From Palsa-1150 sp036490515 (lineage in GTDB: Bacteria > Myxococcota_A > Polyangia > Polyangiales > Polyangiaceae): a DNA stretch of 64,000 bases. Under the pieces are notes generated by a model, which searched no databases, had not been told where the DNA came from, and saw nothing but the letters and a program-made list of their open reading frames with translations. Positions 8,709-17,360 of this stretch are shown here, piece after piece. The stretch lies in NCBI GenBank assembly GCA_036490515.1, contig DASXDU010000007.1, positions 124,001 to 188,000 on the forward strand, in the 5' to 3' direction. The position numbers and the translations under genes were made by a program. Position 1 is the stretch's first letter. Each line of letters starts with the position of its first letter.

Positions 8709-8726
8709 GAGCCGGCACCACGGCTC
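8709..8726. terminator. Short hairpin between convergent genes
   Basis: GAGCCG (8709-8714) pairs with CGGCTC (8721-8726) across a 6-base loop. It sits between the crotonase stop and the convergent lipoprotein end. There is no T-run, so a terminator role is weakly supported. Confidence 0.3.
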
Positions 8727-8757
8727 TCGCCCGAACGGCTACCGCGTCACGTGCGCG

Positions 8758-9345
8758 TCACTTGCGCGTGCAGAGGACGTCGTCGGGATCGCGCGTGCTC
8801 TGGAGGCACTGGATCTGGTGGTCGGCGCAGCGGACGACGAGCACGCCGTGCGCGAGGAGCGTCGTCAGCGAGGCGCCGGTCGTGCGCGCGATGGACTGCT
8901 TCGGGAGCGTGGCGTCGCAGCCCTTCTCCATGAGGATGTCGATGCGCCGTCCGCTCGACACGACGTCGGGCCTGCCGACGCCCCGCAGCCGGTCGGCGAT
9001 CGACTTCGCGTAGGTGGGGTCCGCGGGGGCGTCCTCCGGCTGGGGCGCCTGCATCGACGCCATGTACTGGATGGCCTTGAGCTGGACCTCCACGGGCATC
9101 GAGATGAGGACCGTGGGGCTCGACGTGGGAACGGGCCGCTCGGGCATGATCCGCCCCGCGTCGTGGGAGGCGACGCTGGCCGAAGCAGCGGGGGTGATGC
9201 TGCCCGCGCCGGGCGCCACCGAGGGAGCCGTGGGCCAGGGCGAGCCCGCGTCGAGATCGGCGAGCGGGCCGCTCTTGTCGCAGGCCGGAAGGAACGCGGC
9301 GGCGAGCGCGAGGAACCCCACGAGGAACACCGGGACGGCGCGCAT
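8758..9345 (-). CDS. Lipoprotein of unknown function
   Basis: 195 residues. The type II signal peptide ends in lipobox PAC after a hydrophobic core, followed by a Pro/Ala/Ser-rich linker of about 60 residues and a compact C-terminal domain with four cysteines (GCDAT, VRCADHQIQC, LCTRK), probably disulfide-bonded outside the inner membrane. No family was recognised. The start is ATG 9345. A minus-strand TATCAG (9363-9358) ends 12 bases upstream and overlaps the plus-strand -10 of the divergent secreted protein, leaving only 30 bp between start codons. Long open frames extending beyond the start are artefacts of base composition. Confidence 0.7.
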   Translation of the reverse strand: MRAVPVFLVGFLALAAAFLPACDKSGPLADLDAGSPWPTAPSVAPGAGSITPAASASVASHDAGRIMPERPVPTSSPTVLISMPVEVQLKAIQYMASMQAPQPEDAPADPTYAKSIADRLRGVGRPDVVSSGRRIDILMEKGCDATLPKQSIARTTGASLTTLLAHGVLVVRCADHQIQCLQSTRDPDDVLCTRK

Positions 9346-9357
9346 GGCAGGTCGATT

Positions 9358-9367
9358 CTGATACGAC
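9358..9367. promoter_or_regulatory. Shared bidirectional -10 region, lipoprotein / secreted protein
   Basis: Minus-strand TATCAG (9363-9358) and plus-strand TACGAC (9362-9367) share the TA at 9362-9363. They end 12 and 8 bases before the start codons at 9345 and 9376. Confidence 0.45.
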
Positions 9368-9375
9368 TCGGGGTC

Positions 9376-9804
9376 GTGCGGAAGCTCGTCGTTGCGCTGG
9401 CGGTGCCGCTCGCCGCCGCGGGCCTCTCGGTCCGGGTCGCACGCGAGGCGCGGGCGGACGAGGACGCCGGGGCCTCCCGCGTCTCGATGACGTGCGAGCG
9501 GGTCGACGGCCCGGGCCGCGTGCGCTGCGACGTCGAGGCGCGTGTCGGGCCGGGCGAGACGATCTCGTGGGGCGACGTGGTCCTCACGAAGACGCCGCCG
9601 TTCGTGGGAGCGCTCCGCGGCCGCATCGGGCCGCACGACGCCACGGCGCACGATCCGGACGTGTGGCGCTGGGCCCTGGCCCTCGTGGCCCGCGGGAGGG
9701 GCAGCGGTGAGGTCGAGGGGCGTGTCCGCCTCGTCGTCTGCAAGGCAGGAACCTGCGTCCCGCGCGAAGCCCCGGTCTCCGGCCGCGTCGTCGTGGGTGA
9801 ATAG
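9376..9804 (+). CDS. Small secreted beta-rich protein with two cysteine pairs
   Basis: 142 residues. A Sec signal (residues 1-25, hydrophobic ALAVPLAAAGL core, likely cleavage near ARA) precedes a compact domain with Cys at TCERVDG and VRCDVEA and a second pair in VVCKAGTCVP. The pattern of two strand-borne Cys pairs in a periplasmic domain faintly recalls the DsbD N-terminal fold, but no named family can be assigned. The GTG at 9376 was chosen because it begins the signal peptide and lies 8 bases after a -10-like TACGAC; an upstream extension in frame has no signal. It is divergent from the lipoprotein gene and is followed by a palindromic repeat. Confidence 0.7.
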   Translation: MRKLVVALAVPLAAAGLSVRVAREARADEDAGASRVSMTCERVDGPGRVRCDVEARVGPGETISWGDVVLTKTPPFVGALRGRIGPHDATAHDPDVWRWALALVARGRGSGEVEGRVRLVVCKAGTCVPREAPVSGRVVVGE

Positions 9805-9939
9805 AGAGAAACAGAGTTCAGGAAAGGAGATGAAATGTGCGTCCACCCATCCACCCATCCACCCATCCTCCCTTCTGAACTTCTGATCTTCCTGTTTCTC
9901 CTCTCCTCTCCTCTCCTCTCCTCTCCTCTCCTCTCCCCG
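9805..9939. repeat. Degenerate palindromic element with CCACCCAT and TCTCC microsatellites
   Basis: The right arm (about 9867-9906) matches the right arm of the palindrome at 44936-45122 at most of its positions (shared core CTTCCTGTTTC). A shorter, deleted inverse copy follows the stop codon (GAGAAACAG at about 9806). Between and beyond lie three CCACCCAT repeats (9843-9866) and about seven tandem copies of a 5-bp TCTCC unit (about 9897-9936). No gene is seen in this stretch. Confidence 0.7.
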
Positions 9940-9972
9940 TAAAGTTGGCCAGCCGCGACGTCGTGCGGCGCA

Positions 9973-10674
9973 ATGGGGGCGATGCTCCTCCCGGGTCGTC
10001 TCAAGGCCACCACCCTCGGCGATCTGCTCGGCGCCCTGCACCGGCACGCCGCGACCGGGACCCTCGAGCTCGTCGAGGACCGGGGCCGCACCCACCGCGT
10101 CCACGTGTCCCTCGGGCGCGTCGTGGCCGTGGAGGTCGACGGTGTGTCCCCCTCGCTCGCCGATCTCCTTCGCCGCGAGCGTGCGGCCGACGACGACGTC
10201 CTCCGCAGGTCCCTCCTCCGCGCGATGGCGTCGCGGCGCCTCCACGGCCGGGTCCTCGTCGAGGAGTTCCGCCTCGCCCCGAGCATCGTCGGCGCCGCTC
10301 TGCGACGGCAGGTGCTCGCGCGCCTGGCGATCCTCGAGCAGCTGGCCGACGCGCGCATCTGCTTCCGTGTCGCCGTCCGTCCACCCCGCGAGGCCCTCCA
10401 CGAGGCTCCTCTCGAGGCGCCCGAGTTCCTCCATGGACGTCGCCGGGCCCGGTCCCGCACGCCCGCGCCTCCGCCCGCGCGTCACGACACCGACTCCTGG
10501 CGCATCCTCGGGCTCTCTCCCGGGGCCGACGCGACCGAGATCAAGCGCGCCTACCGCCGCCTCGCCCGCACCGTGCACCCCGATCTCCACCCCCAGGCGA
10601 CCGACGAGGAACGCCGCGCCCTCGAGCTCCGCTTCTCCGAGCTGACCGAGGCCTACCGCGCGCTGGTCGCGTGA
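9973..10674 (+). CDS. PATAN (DUF4388) domain fused to a C-terminal J domain
   Basis: 233 residues. Residues 1-125 resemble DUF4388/PATAN, the helical domain common in myxobacterial and cyanobacterial signalling proteins (LKATTLGDLLGALHR, then TGTLELVEDRGR). Residues about 172-233 are a DnaJ-type J domain: SWRILGLSPGADATEIKRAY, then the HPD signature (HPDLH). The J domain should stimulate an Hsp70 ATPase, so the PATAN part may target DnaK to a signalling complex; that part is inference. There is no zinc-finger or substrate domain. The start is ATG 9973, with no clear Shine-Dalgarno; a TAAAGT (9940-9945) lies 27 bases upstream. It is cytoplasmic and convergent with the next gene. Confidence 0.88.
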   Translation: MGAMLLPGRLKATTLGDLLGALHRHAATGTLELVEDRGRTHRVHVSLGRVVAVEVDGVSPSLADLLRRERAADDDVLRRSLLRAMASRRLHGRVLVEEFRLAPSIVGAALRRQVLARLAILEQLADARICFRVAVRPPREALHEAPLEAPEFLHGRRRARSRTPAPPPARHDTDSWRILGLSPGADATEIKRAYRRLARTVHPDLHPQATDEERRALELRFSELTEAYRALVA

Positions 10675-10678
10675 CCCG

Positions 10679-10699
10679 GGGCCGCCCGCGCTGCGGCCC
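10679..10699. terminator. Bidirectional hairpin between convergent genes
   Basis: GGGCCGC (10679-10685) pairs with GCGGCCC (10693-10699) around a 7-base loop, placed exactly between the convergent ends at 10674 and 10708. No T-run follows. Confidence 0.45.
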
Positions 10700-10707
10700 T
10701 CCCTCTC

Positions 10708-11568
10708 TCAGTGGTTCTGCGAGAGCGTCGTGAGGGCGAGCTTCGCTTCGGGCGCGAAGTGCGAGTCGGGGAACTTGCGGAGCAGCGTGCGCCAGGTGTT
10801 CTTGGCGTCGTTGTAGTCCTCGATCTCCGTCTGGCACCACGCGAGCTGCTCGAGGGCGTCGTCGAGGACCTCGCGATCGGCGGCCTGCTCCGAGAGCGGC
10901 GCCAGGATGCCGATGGCTTCCTTCTGCTTGTGGAGCTTGCGGTACGCGCTCGCGAGCTGGAGCTTGGCCTCGGGCGAGACCGAGGCGGTGTCGTCGTAGC
11001 GGAGCGACTCCTCGAACGCGGCGGCCGCTTCCTGCCAGCGCTGGAGGCGCACGCTGTCGAGCCCCTGGAGGTAGAGCTGCGTCGCCTGCTCGACCTTCGC
11101 CTTCTGGACGGCGTCGGCGAAGAGCTCCGCCTCGCTCTTGGTCAGGGGCTTCGACTTCATCGCGTCCCAGCCCTTGATGACGTCGACCCGGCGCCCCTCC
11201 TTCACGAGGTCGAAGAACTTCGCCGCCTCGAGCTCGGCGGCGTTGCGCTCGGCCTCGCGCTGGCGCGCGTCGTCGAGGTCCTGCTTCATGCGCGCGTTCT
11301 CGTCGCGCAGGTGCTTGGCCGTGGCGTCGATGGCATCGACGCGCGCGTCGACCGCGAACTTGAGCGCCGCGAAGACGACGACGACGAAGACCACGTACGC
11401 CGTGGCGCTGTTCCACGCGAGGCGCCGCTCGTAGCCCTGCTGGCGCTTCGCGATCGACTTGATGTCCGCCGAGAGCGCGTTCGTGAGGTTGTTCGTCTTG
11501 ATGACGAGCCCCCGCGACTCGATGATCTCGCGCTTGATGTCGCGCAGCTCGTCGTCGACTTCGTGCAT
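10708..11568 (-). CDS. Membrane-anchored coiled-coil/TPR protein
   Basis: 286 residues. A polar, Lys/Glu-rich N-terminus (cytoplasmic, helical) leads to one membrane helix at about residues 55-73 (YVVFVVVVFAALKFA). A charged coiled coil follows at about 78-115, then several TPR-like repeats to the end. The last motif (FPDSHFAPEAKLAL) is the YbgF/CpoB-type TPR signature. The topology suggests a periplasmic TPR scaffold. Only the TPR part is recognised; partners are unknown. ATG 11568 is preceded at 11 bases by a -10-like TACAGC (minus strand, 11585-11580). Confidence 0.75.
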   Translation of the reverse strand: MHEVDDELRDIKREIIESRGLVIKTNNLTNALSADIKSIAKRQQGYERRLAWNSATAYVVFVVVVFAALKFAVDARVDAIDATAKHLRDENARMKQDLDDARQREAERNAAELEAAKFFDLVKEGRRVDVIKGWDAMKSKPLTKSEAELFADAVQKAKVEQATQLYLQGLDSVRLQRWQEAAAAFEESLRYDDTASVSPEAKLQLASAYRKLHKQKEAIGILAPLSEQAADREVLDDALEQLAWCQTEIEDYNDAKNTWRTLLRKFPDSHFAPEAKLALTTLSQNH

Positions 11569-11635
11569 GGCGCCCCCACGCTGTACGCTGGGCCCCCGCC
11601 CACCGGCAAGCGAATCGTAGGTCAGCCGCGCCGGT

Positions 11636-14600
11636 TCACTCGGCGACCTTCATCACCCGGCCGTTCGTGGTGTCCGTCCAGTAGACGGCCTGGCCGTCCG
11701 CCGCGATCCCCAGGGACTCGTTTCCGAGGTCGAGCACCGTGGGGGCGCCTCCCGCGAGCGGGAACCGGAGGACGGCGAAGGGCGAGCCAGTGGTGAGGTA
11801 GACCCCCGCCGCATCGACCGCGATGGCGCTGTCGGACCAGGTGTTCGCCGGGCCGAGCTCCGTGGGGGCCGATCCGCCGCCGAGGGGAACGCTCATCACG
11901 TCCGTGCCGGTGGAGAAGTAGACGTTCGTCGCGTCGGCAGTGAGCTGCGTCAGCGTCTCGGCGCCCGGCAGGCTCGCGATGACGGTCTGCGCGCCGCCGG
12001 CGAGCGGCATCTGCACCACCTGCCGGAGGGCGGTCGCCGACCAGAAGATGTTGCCGCCCTGGATGACGAACCCGTACGACTCGGCCGTGCTCGGGACCAG
12101 GATGCTCGAGGCTCCGCCCGTCACCGGCACGGTGTTGATCGAGTCGGGACCGTGCACGCCGAAGTAGACGAGGCCCCCCGTGACGGCGAACTGCCCCACA
12201 CCGGCCCCATAGGTACCGAGGAGCGTCGGCGTCGTCGACCCGAGAGGCATGCTCCACATGCCGTTGCCGTAGGACCAGTAGAGCGTGGAGCCGCTGACCG
12301 CGATCGGCGAAGCGCCGGCCCCGAGGTCGTCGCCCGAGCCGTTGCTCTGGGTGGTCAGCAGTGCCGCGCCCGTGCCGTCCTTCTGCACGACGTGGACGCT
12401 GCCGGCGCCGTCGATCCAGTAGACGGCGGTCCCCGAGAGCGCGATCCCCAGGGGCGCCGGATCGGTCGTGAGGACGATGGGCTGGCACTGACCGCCGGCG
12501 CACGCTCCGCCGAGGCAGCCGTGCCCGCACGAGCCGCAGTTGTTCGAGTCGGTCTCGAGGTCGATGCAGCCCGTCCCCGGGCAGGTGACGCACTGGAGCT
12601 CGGTGAGAAGGCCGCACGCCGGGCTGCCCAGGCCCGTCGTGAGGTCGTAGCCCGCCTGCGCGCTGTAGGCGTTCGGCGCGCCCGCGTAGTTGTTCTTGCT
12701 CCCGTCCGCGACGTCGTGGAAGGCGCCCTGGTAGGACGCGCCGCTCGTGGCCGCGATCCGGTAGAGCATCGGGTTGGCGAAGCCGACGGGCGGCAGGCTC
12801 TTCGCGCCGAGCGCCTGGTTCACGAGCGCCACGGTGGCCGCCCAGAGCGGGGTCGCCGCGCTCGTCCCGCCCTGGCAGGGCGTGTAGACGGGATCGTAGA
12901 CCGTGTAGCTCGGGCTCTCGAAGAGGGTGACCGTGCCGCCGTCGGGCAGATCCATCACGGCTCCCGCGTCGCCGGGCGGCGTCTCGCGGATGGCAGGCGC
13001 GAACACCGTGAGCGCGTCGGCGGGCATGGACACGTCGGGGATCATGCGCGCCGCCGTGCCGAGCTCCGGGTTCGGGGGAATGGTGGACCCGCCGTACTGC
13101 GTCGGCAGGTTCGCCTGGTACGCCGGCAGCGGCAGGCCCGGGTAGGAGGCCACCGTGCCGTCGGAGTTGAGGCGCGTGTATGCGGTGCAGATCCCGCCTC
13201 CGCTGACCGAGTTGCACGCCGAGAAGGCCCCGGCCGGATCGAGGTAGGGCGCCGTGTTGACGCACGACGACCCCGTCGTGTTCCGCGGGTCGTTCCAGGT
13301 CGTCTCAGCCTGGTACGCGAGGGTGCCCTGCGAGGCGGTGCCGGTCGTCGTGAGGTGCGTGCCCCCGACGACGGTGCTGTAGACGGAGTCGATCATCGGG
13401 TCGGGTACGTTCGGCAAGGGCTCACCCGGCACGTACGCTCCCAGGTCCATCGAGCTGATGAAGAGCGACTGGCCTTGCATGGCGAGCTGGCGGAAGGCGT
13501 CCGCGAGCGCGGGGTTGAAGCCGGCGTGCGCCTGCCACCACCACGAGACGCTGACGGTCTGGGCGAGGTCGTCGTCCGCGATCTGCTGGAACACCGCCGC
13601 GGGGCTGAAGGCCTTTGCGTTGACCGCCGGGGTCTCCCCTCCGCCGCTGACGACGTACATGTTCGTCTCGTAGAGAACGATGCTCGCCTTGGGGGCGATC
13701 GACTGCACCATCTGCACGTCGAGCGCCGGCTCGTCTTCGCGCTGCACGTCTTGCAGGTCCACCGTCCCGCGCGGAGGGCCGCCGTCGACGGGGACCAGGC
13801 CGCTGTCGAGCAAGGCGCTCGACTGGCAGTTGGGCGGGTTCGGCAAGGGCGCCCCGTCCGGGAGCGTTCGCTCGGGCGCCGCCGAGCAATTGCCGCTCAG
13901 CGGCGGCAGGGGCGGCTGGATGGCGGGAACCCCGACGACCTTCACCGTCACGCTGGGAGTGGGATTGAGCCCTTCGAAGCCGCCCTGCGCGGGGTTGGCA
14001 TAGTCGAGGTAGTCGTTGGCGTAGACGCCCGTCTGCTCGTACAGGGCGACGGTCTGCCCCGTGCCGTCGAGGGGCGTCGCGCTCGACGTGTTGCAGGGAA
14101 AGTAGACGTCCGCGAGATCGGTCCCGGCGAACGCGCGCGCGCTCTTGTAAGGAGACGGCCCGTAGGGGCACGTGAACGGAGAGGTGCCGCCGCCGTTGTC
14201 GGCCGGAGACGCATGGGTCGCGCTCTCGAGGCCCTCGATGTAGAGCAGGGCAGCGCCGAGGTCGACCGAGGGCTCGTTGGCGGGCGCGAAGTAGCTCGTC
14301 CCGTCCGGCTTCTCGTAGAGGTTCACCGTGACGTGGAACGCGCTCTCGACGTCGGCGGCGGCTCCGGACACCGTGAGCACGTGGCGGCTCGGGGACTGCC
14401 CGACGACCGTGAGGTTGCGTGCCTTCACGTAGTCGGCGAGCGCCTGGTAGTCGGAGGGCGACGCCCCGTAGGCCTGCCCGAACGCAGCCGGCGTGAGGTA
14501 GTGGTGGAAGGTGGGGCTCGCCGGGTCGTAGAGCGCTTGCAGCGCCGCCTCGAGCGCCGGCTCGTTGGTCAGTGGCAGGGCGACGTCGAGCTGCATGGGA

Positions 14601-15337
14601 GTCGTGGCCGGCAGGGGTCCGACGAGGGGGACGTTGCCCTGACCGGCCGCGACCATCCCCGTCAGCTGCTGCGAGCCGTGCGGCGCCCTGCACGCCGGCG
14701 GAACGCCCGTGGAGGACGTGGCGAGCTTGCCCCCGACGTAGAGGGCGATGCTGCCCGTGTGCGCGTAGTCCTTGCCGGTGGCGCAGGCGCTGTACCAGTC
14801 GCTCGTGCCCGGACGGAAGTCGTGATGGTCGCGGAGTCGCAGCTCGAGCGCGATGCCCTCCCACGTTGCGCCCGGGGCCAGGACCGCGCCGTCCTCGTCG
14901 GACAACGAGACCTCCCAGTTGGCCTGGTGGTGGGGATCGGGTCCGCAGGCGGGCGTGAAGGAGCCGGCGTGCGCCGTGACGTCGTGCACGTCCCGTGCGC
15001 AGGCGGGGTCGCCCGTCACGCGCCCCGGGCTCTCTACCGTGGCGTCGAGGGCCTCTCCGCTCGTGTCGTCCACCCAGAGCCGGATCGAGATGGCCGAGAG
15101 CGGGACGGGCGAGGTCCCGGTGTTCCTGACCTCGAGGACGTCCTTCACGCGATCGCCGTCGCAGCGCTCGGTGCGCGCGAGGAGCTGCACGTCGACCCGG
15201 GAGTCCGCGGTCGACACCGCCGCCGACGTCGAGGCCGTGCCTTCGCCGTCCTTCCCCCCCACGATGCTGCTGCACGCGATCACTGCGCATGCCGCTCCCA
15301 TGATGCCCGCACACCAGCGGACGAGCGATCCACGCAT
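11636..15337 (-). CDS. Sedolisin (S53) family protease lipoprotein with CBM3-like and propeller domains
   Basis: 1233 residues, secreted and lipid-anchored (lipobox VIAC near residue 22). Order of parts: a CBM3-like beta-sandwich at about 45-215 (NTGTSPVPLSAISIRLW, then IALYVGGKL); a pro-kumamolisin activation domain at about 240-380; the S53 catalytic domain at about 400-890 with Glu536 and Asp540 in EPALD and nucleophile Ser826 in GGTSAATP; the myxobacterial Cys motif NNCGSCGHGC; then YWTD-like repeats (VYWIDG, LYWSYG, VYFSTG, VYWTDT) to the C-terminus, forming a probable beta-propeller. S53 enzymes are acid-active serine-carboxyl endopeptidases after removal of the prodomain. GGAGG upstream supports ATG 15337; a minus-strand TAGTCT lies about 50 bases upstream. 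It is probably a surface or outer-membrane scavenging protease. Confidence 0.9.
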   Translation of the reverse strand: MRGSLVRWCAGIMGAACAVIACSSIVGGKDGEGTASTSAAVSTADSRVDVQLLARTERCDGDRVKDVLEVRNTGTSPVPLSAISIRLWVDDTSGEALDATVESPGRVTGDPACARDVHDVTAHAGSFTPACGPDPHHQANWEVSLSDEDGAVLAPGATWEGIALELRLRDHHDFRPGTSDWYSACATGKDYAHTGSIALYVGGKLATSSTGVPPACRAPHGSQQLTGMVAAGQGNVPLVGPLPATTPMQLDVALPLTNEPALEAALQALYDPASPTFHHYLTPAAFGQAYGASPSDYQALADYVKARNLTVVGQSPSRHVLTVSGAAADVESAFHVTVNLYEKPDGTSYFAPANEPSVDLGAALLYIEGLESATHASPADNGGGTSPFTCPYGPSPYKSARAFAGTDLADVYFPCNTSSATPLDGTGQTVALYEQTGVYANDYLDYANPAQGGFEGLNPTPSVTVKVVGVPAIQPPLPPLSGNCSAAPERTLPDGAPLPNPPNCQSSALLDSGLVPVDGGPPRGTVDLQDVQREDEPALDVQMVQSIAPKASIVLYETNMYVVSGGGETPAVNAKAFSPAAVFQQIADDDLAQTVSVSWWWQAHAGFNPALADAFRQLAMQGQSLFISSMDLGAYVPGEPLPNVPDPMIDSVYSTVVGGTHLTTTGTASQGTLAYQAETTWNDPRNTTGSSCVNTAPYLDPAGAFSACNSVSGGGICTAYTRLNSDGTVASYPGLPLPAYQANLPTQYGGSTIPPNPELGTAARMIPDVSMPADALTVFAPAIRETPPGDAGAVMDLPDGGTVTLFESPSYTVYDPVYTPCQGGTSAATPLWAATVALVNQALGAKSLPPVGFANPMLYRIAATSGASYQGAFHDVADGSKNNYAGAPNAYSAQAGYDLTTGLGSPACGLLTELQCVTCPGTGCIDLETDSNNCGSCGHGCLGGACAGGQCQPIVLTTDPAPLGIALSGTAVYWIDGAGSVHVVQKDGTGAALLTTQSNGSGDDLGAGASPIAVSGSTLYWSYGNGMWSMPLGSTTPTLLGTYGAGVGQFAVTGGLVYFGVHGPDSINTVPVTGGASSILVPSTAESYGFVIQGGNIFWSATALRQVVQMPLAGGAQTVIASLPGAETLTQLTADATNVYFSTGTDVMSVPLGGGSAPTELGPANTWSDSAIAVDAAGVYLTTGSPFAVLRFPLAGGAPTVLDLGNESLGIAADGQAVYWTDTTNGRVMKVAE

Positions 15338-15505
15338 CTCGATCCCTCCCTCGAGCGACGCGCTGACGGGCGCGCCGCAGGACGCCCAGACTACGACGCG
15401 AGCAGAGATCCCGTCGTCGCCCCAAAGGGTGACGCCCCGCGCTCACCCATGGCGCCGAGGCGTGCGTCGTGCTAGGTCCGGCCCTCCCTCGAGCACCCAA
15501 GACCG

Positions 15506-16066
15506 ATGCAGACGACCGACATCCGCAAGGGCATCAAGATCCAGATCGACGGCGTCCCGTACGCCGTCACGGACCACCAGTTCGTCAAGCCCGGCAAGGG
15601 CCAGGCGTTCACGCGGGCCCGCATCCGCAACCTGATGACCGGCAACACCATCGAGCGGACGTGGAAGTCGGGCGAGTCGGTCGAGCTGGCAGACGTCGAG
15701 ACCCGCAAGCTGACGTTCTCCTGGGACGAGGGCGACAGCCTGGTCTTCATGGAGACGAGCACGGGCGAGCAGCTCCACGTCATGAAGGACAAGGTGACCG
15801 ACGAGGTCCGCTTCCTCAGCGAGGGGCTCGACGTCGAGGTCACGCTCTTCAACGGGAACGCCATCGGCATCGAGCTCCCGCCGAGCGTCGTCCTCCAGAT
15901 CACCGAGAGCGAGCCCGGGATCAAGGGCGACACCGCGAGCGGCGCGACCAAGCCCGCCAAGCTGTCGACCGGCGCGGTCGTCAACGTCCCCCTCTTCATC
16001 AAGGAGGGCGAGTGGGTGAAGGTCGACACGCGCAGCGGGCAGTACCTCGAGCGCGTGAACAAGTAG
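15506..16066 (+). CDS. efp: Elongation factor P
   Basis: 186 residues, full length, three beta-barrel domains of the EF-P/eIF5A family. EF-P enters the ribosomal E site and relieves stalling at polyproline motifs. The loop KPGKGQAF at residues 28-35 presents Lys31, the position modified in E. coli; Pro at the loop start is retained. No epmA or epmB was seen nearby, so the modification state is unknown. The C-terminal signature (GATKPAKLSTGAVVNVPLFI) is intact. The ATG at 15506 matches the family start. A TAGGTC (15473-15478) lies 27 bases upstream, giving a short leader. The hydroxylase gene starts 19 bp downstream but has its own -10 element. Confidence 0.97.
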   Translation: MQTTDIRKGIKIQIDGVPYAVTDHQFVKPGKGQAFTRARIRNLMTGNTIERTWKSGESVELADVETRKLTFSWDEGDSLVFMETSTGEQLHVMKDKVTDEVRFLSEGLDVEVTLFNGNAIGIELPPSVVLQITESEPGIKGDTASGATKPAKLSTGAVVNVPLFIKEGEWVKVDTRSGQYLERVNK

Positions 16067-16071
16067 GGCGC

Positions 16072-16077
16072 TACGCT
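16072..16077 (+). promoter_or_regulatory. -10 element (TACGCT) before a TTG start
   Basis: TACGCT ends 8 bases before the TTG at 16086 and supports that start as the 5' end of a leaderless mRNA. Confidence 0.45.
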
Positions 16078-16085
16078 GGGTCGTC

Positions 16086-17219
16086 TTGGACGAGAAGTAC
16101 GTCGCCCTCGCGATCCCGTTCTTCTTCCTGCTCATCGCCGTCGAGCTCCTCGCGCTTCGCCTGCGCGGGCCGCGGCGGGCGTACCGCTTCGCCGACTCGA
16201 TCACGAACCTCTCGTGCGGCGTCGGCCAGCAGGTGCTCGAGCCGTTCTTCAAGAGCCTCGCCCTCATCCCCTACGCGTGGCTGTGGACGCACGCGCGCGT
16301 CACGACGGTGCACGCGAATTCGTGGGTCGCCTGGGTGGTGCTCGTGCTGGGCGTCGACCTCGGGTACTACGCGTGGCACCGCGCGAGCCACCGCGTCGGG
16401 TTCCTCTGGGCCGTCCACGCCGTCCACCACCAGAGCGAGGAGTACAACCTCTCGGTCGCGCTCCGGCAGCCCTGGCTCGAGAGCATCACCTCGCCGGTCT
16501 TCTACCTGCCGCTCGCCGTCCTCGGCTTCCCGCCGGTGATGTACCTCGCGGGCGTGACCATCGACACGCTCTACCAGTTCTGGATCCACACCCGCGCCGT
16601 CAAGACGCTCGGGCCGCTCGAGTGGGTGCTCAACACGCCGAGCCACCACCGCGTCCACCACGGTATCGACCCCGAGTACGTCGACCGGAACTACGCGGGC
16701 ATCTTCATCGTGTGGGACCGCCTCTTCGGCACGTTCGTCCGCGAGGACCGCGAGCCGATCTACGGGACCGTGAAGCCCCTGCCCACGTGGAACCCCCTGG
16801 CTGCCAACCTCGCGCCCTGGCGTGACCTCTGGAAGATGGCGTCGTCGACCGGGCGCTTCGCCGACAAGGTGCGGGTATGGCTGGCGCCCCCCGAGTGGCG
16901 TCCCGCGGATCTGGGTGGCCCCGTCGTCGTTCCTCCCGCCGATCCGTCGCGCCAGCCCCGGTACGACGTGCGGGCGCGGAGCGCCATCCGGGCCTACGTC
17001 CTCTTCCAGTTCGCGGTCGCTGCCGTGGCCACGGTCGGCTACCTCTGGATCGAGGGGACCGCATCGCGCGCGTTCCTCGCGGTCGCCGCCGGGGTGCTCG
17101 TGGCGACCCTCGTCGCGTGGGGCGCGCTCATCGAGGGCAAGCGCTGGGCATGGGCCGCCGAGGGGACGCGCATCGCCGCCGCCGTGGCGGTCCTCGGCTG
17201 GTGGATCACCGTCGGCTGA
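16086..17219 (+). CDS. Sterol desaturase/fatty acid hydroxylase family membrane di-iron enzyme
   Basis: 377 residues, polytopic inner-membrane protein. The three His boxes of the superfamily are present in order: HRASH, HAVHHQ and HHRVHHG, which ligate a non-haem di-iron centre that hydroxylates or desaturates lipids with O2. The arrangement and length resemble the alkylglycerol monooxygenase-like branch rather than true C4 sterol oxidases; the substrate is unknown. A C-terminal extension adds further hydrophobic helices (about 300-375). Translation appears to start at TTG 16086, 8 bases after TACGCT; no ATG or GTG gives the conserved first helix. Confidence 0.9.
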   Translation: MDEKYVALAIPFFFLLIAVELLALRLRGPRRAYRFADSITNLSCGVGQQVLEPFFKSLALIPYAWLWTHARVTTVHANSWVAWVVLVLGVDLGYYAWHRASHRVGFLWAVHAVHHQSEEYNLSVALRQPWLESITSPVFYLPLAVLGFPPVMYLAGVTIDTLYQFWIHTRAVKTLGPLEWVLNTPSHHRVHHGIDPEYVDRNYAGIFIVWDRLFGTFVREDREPIYGTVKPLPTWNPLAANLAPWRDLWKMASSTGRFADKVRVWLAPPEWRPADLGGPVVVPPADPSRQPRYDVRARSAIRAYVLFQFAVAAVATVGYLWIEGTASRAFLAVAAGVLVATLVAWGALIEGKRWAWAAEGTRIAAAVAVLGWWITVG

Positions 17220-17360
17220 ATCGGCGCGCGCCACGCGTTACCGCGCGGGTCACGCGCGTCACGCGCGCCACGCGTGGAGCAGCCTCCGCGTGCGGGCTAC
17301 TTTTCGGCGAGGGAGGCGACCGATTCGCTAGGATGGTGAACTTCGGGAGGTCTGCTTCGA
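17220..17360. repeat. Intergenic stretch with 13-bp direct repeat GCGCGCCACGCGT
   Basis: The 13-mer occurs at 17226-17238 and 17263-17275 with several CACGCG copies between, able to form GC-rich hairpins downstream of the hydroxylase. TAGGAT (17329-17334) and GGGAGG before ATG 17361 are the probable -10 and ribosome binding site of the next gene. No gene was seen. Confidence 0.5.
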
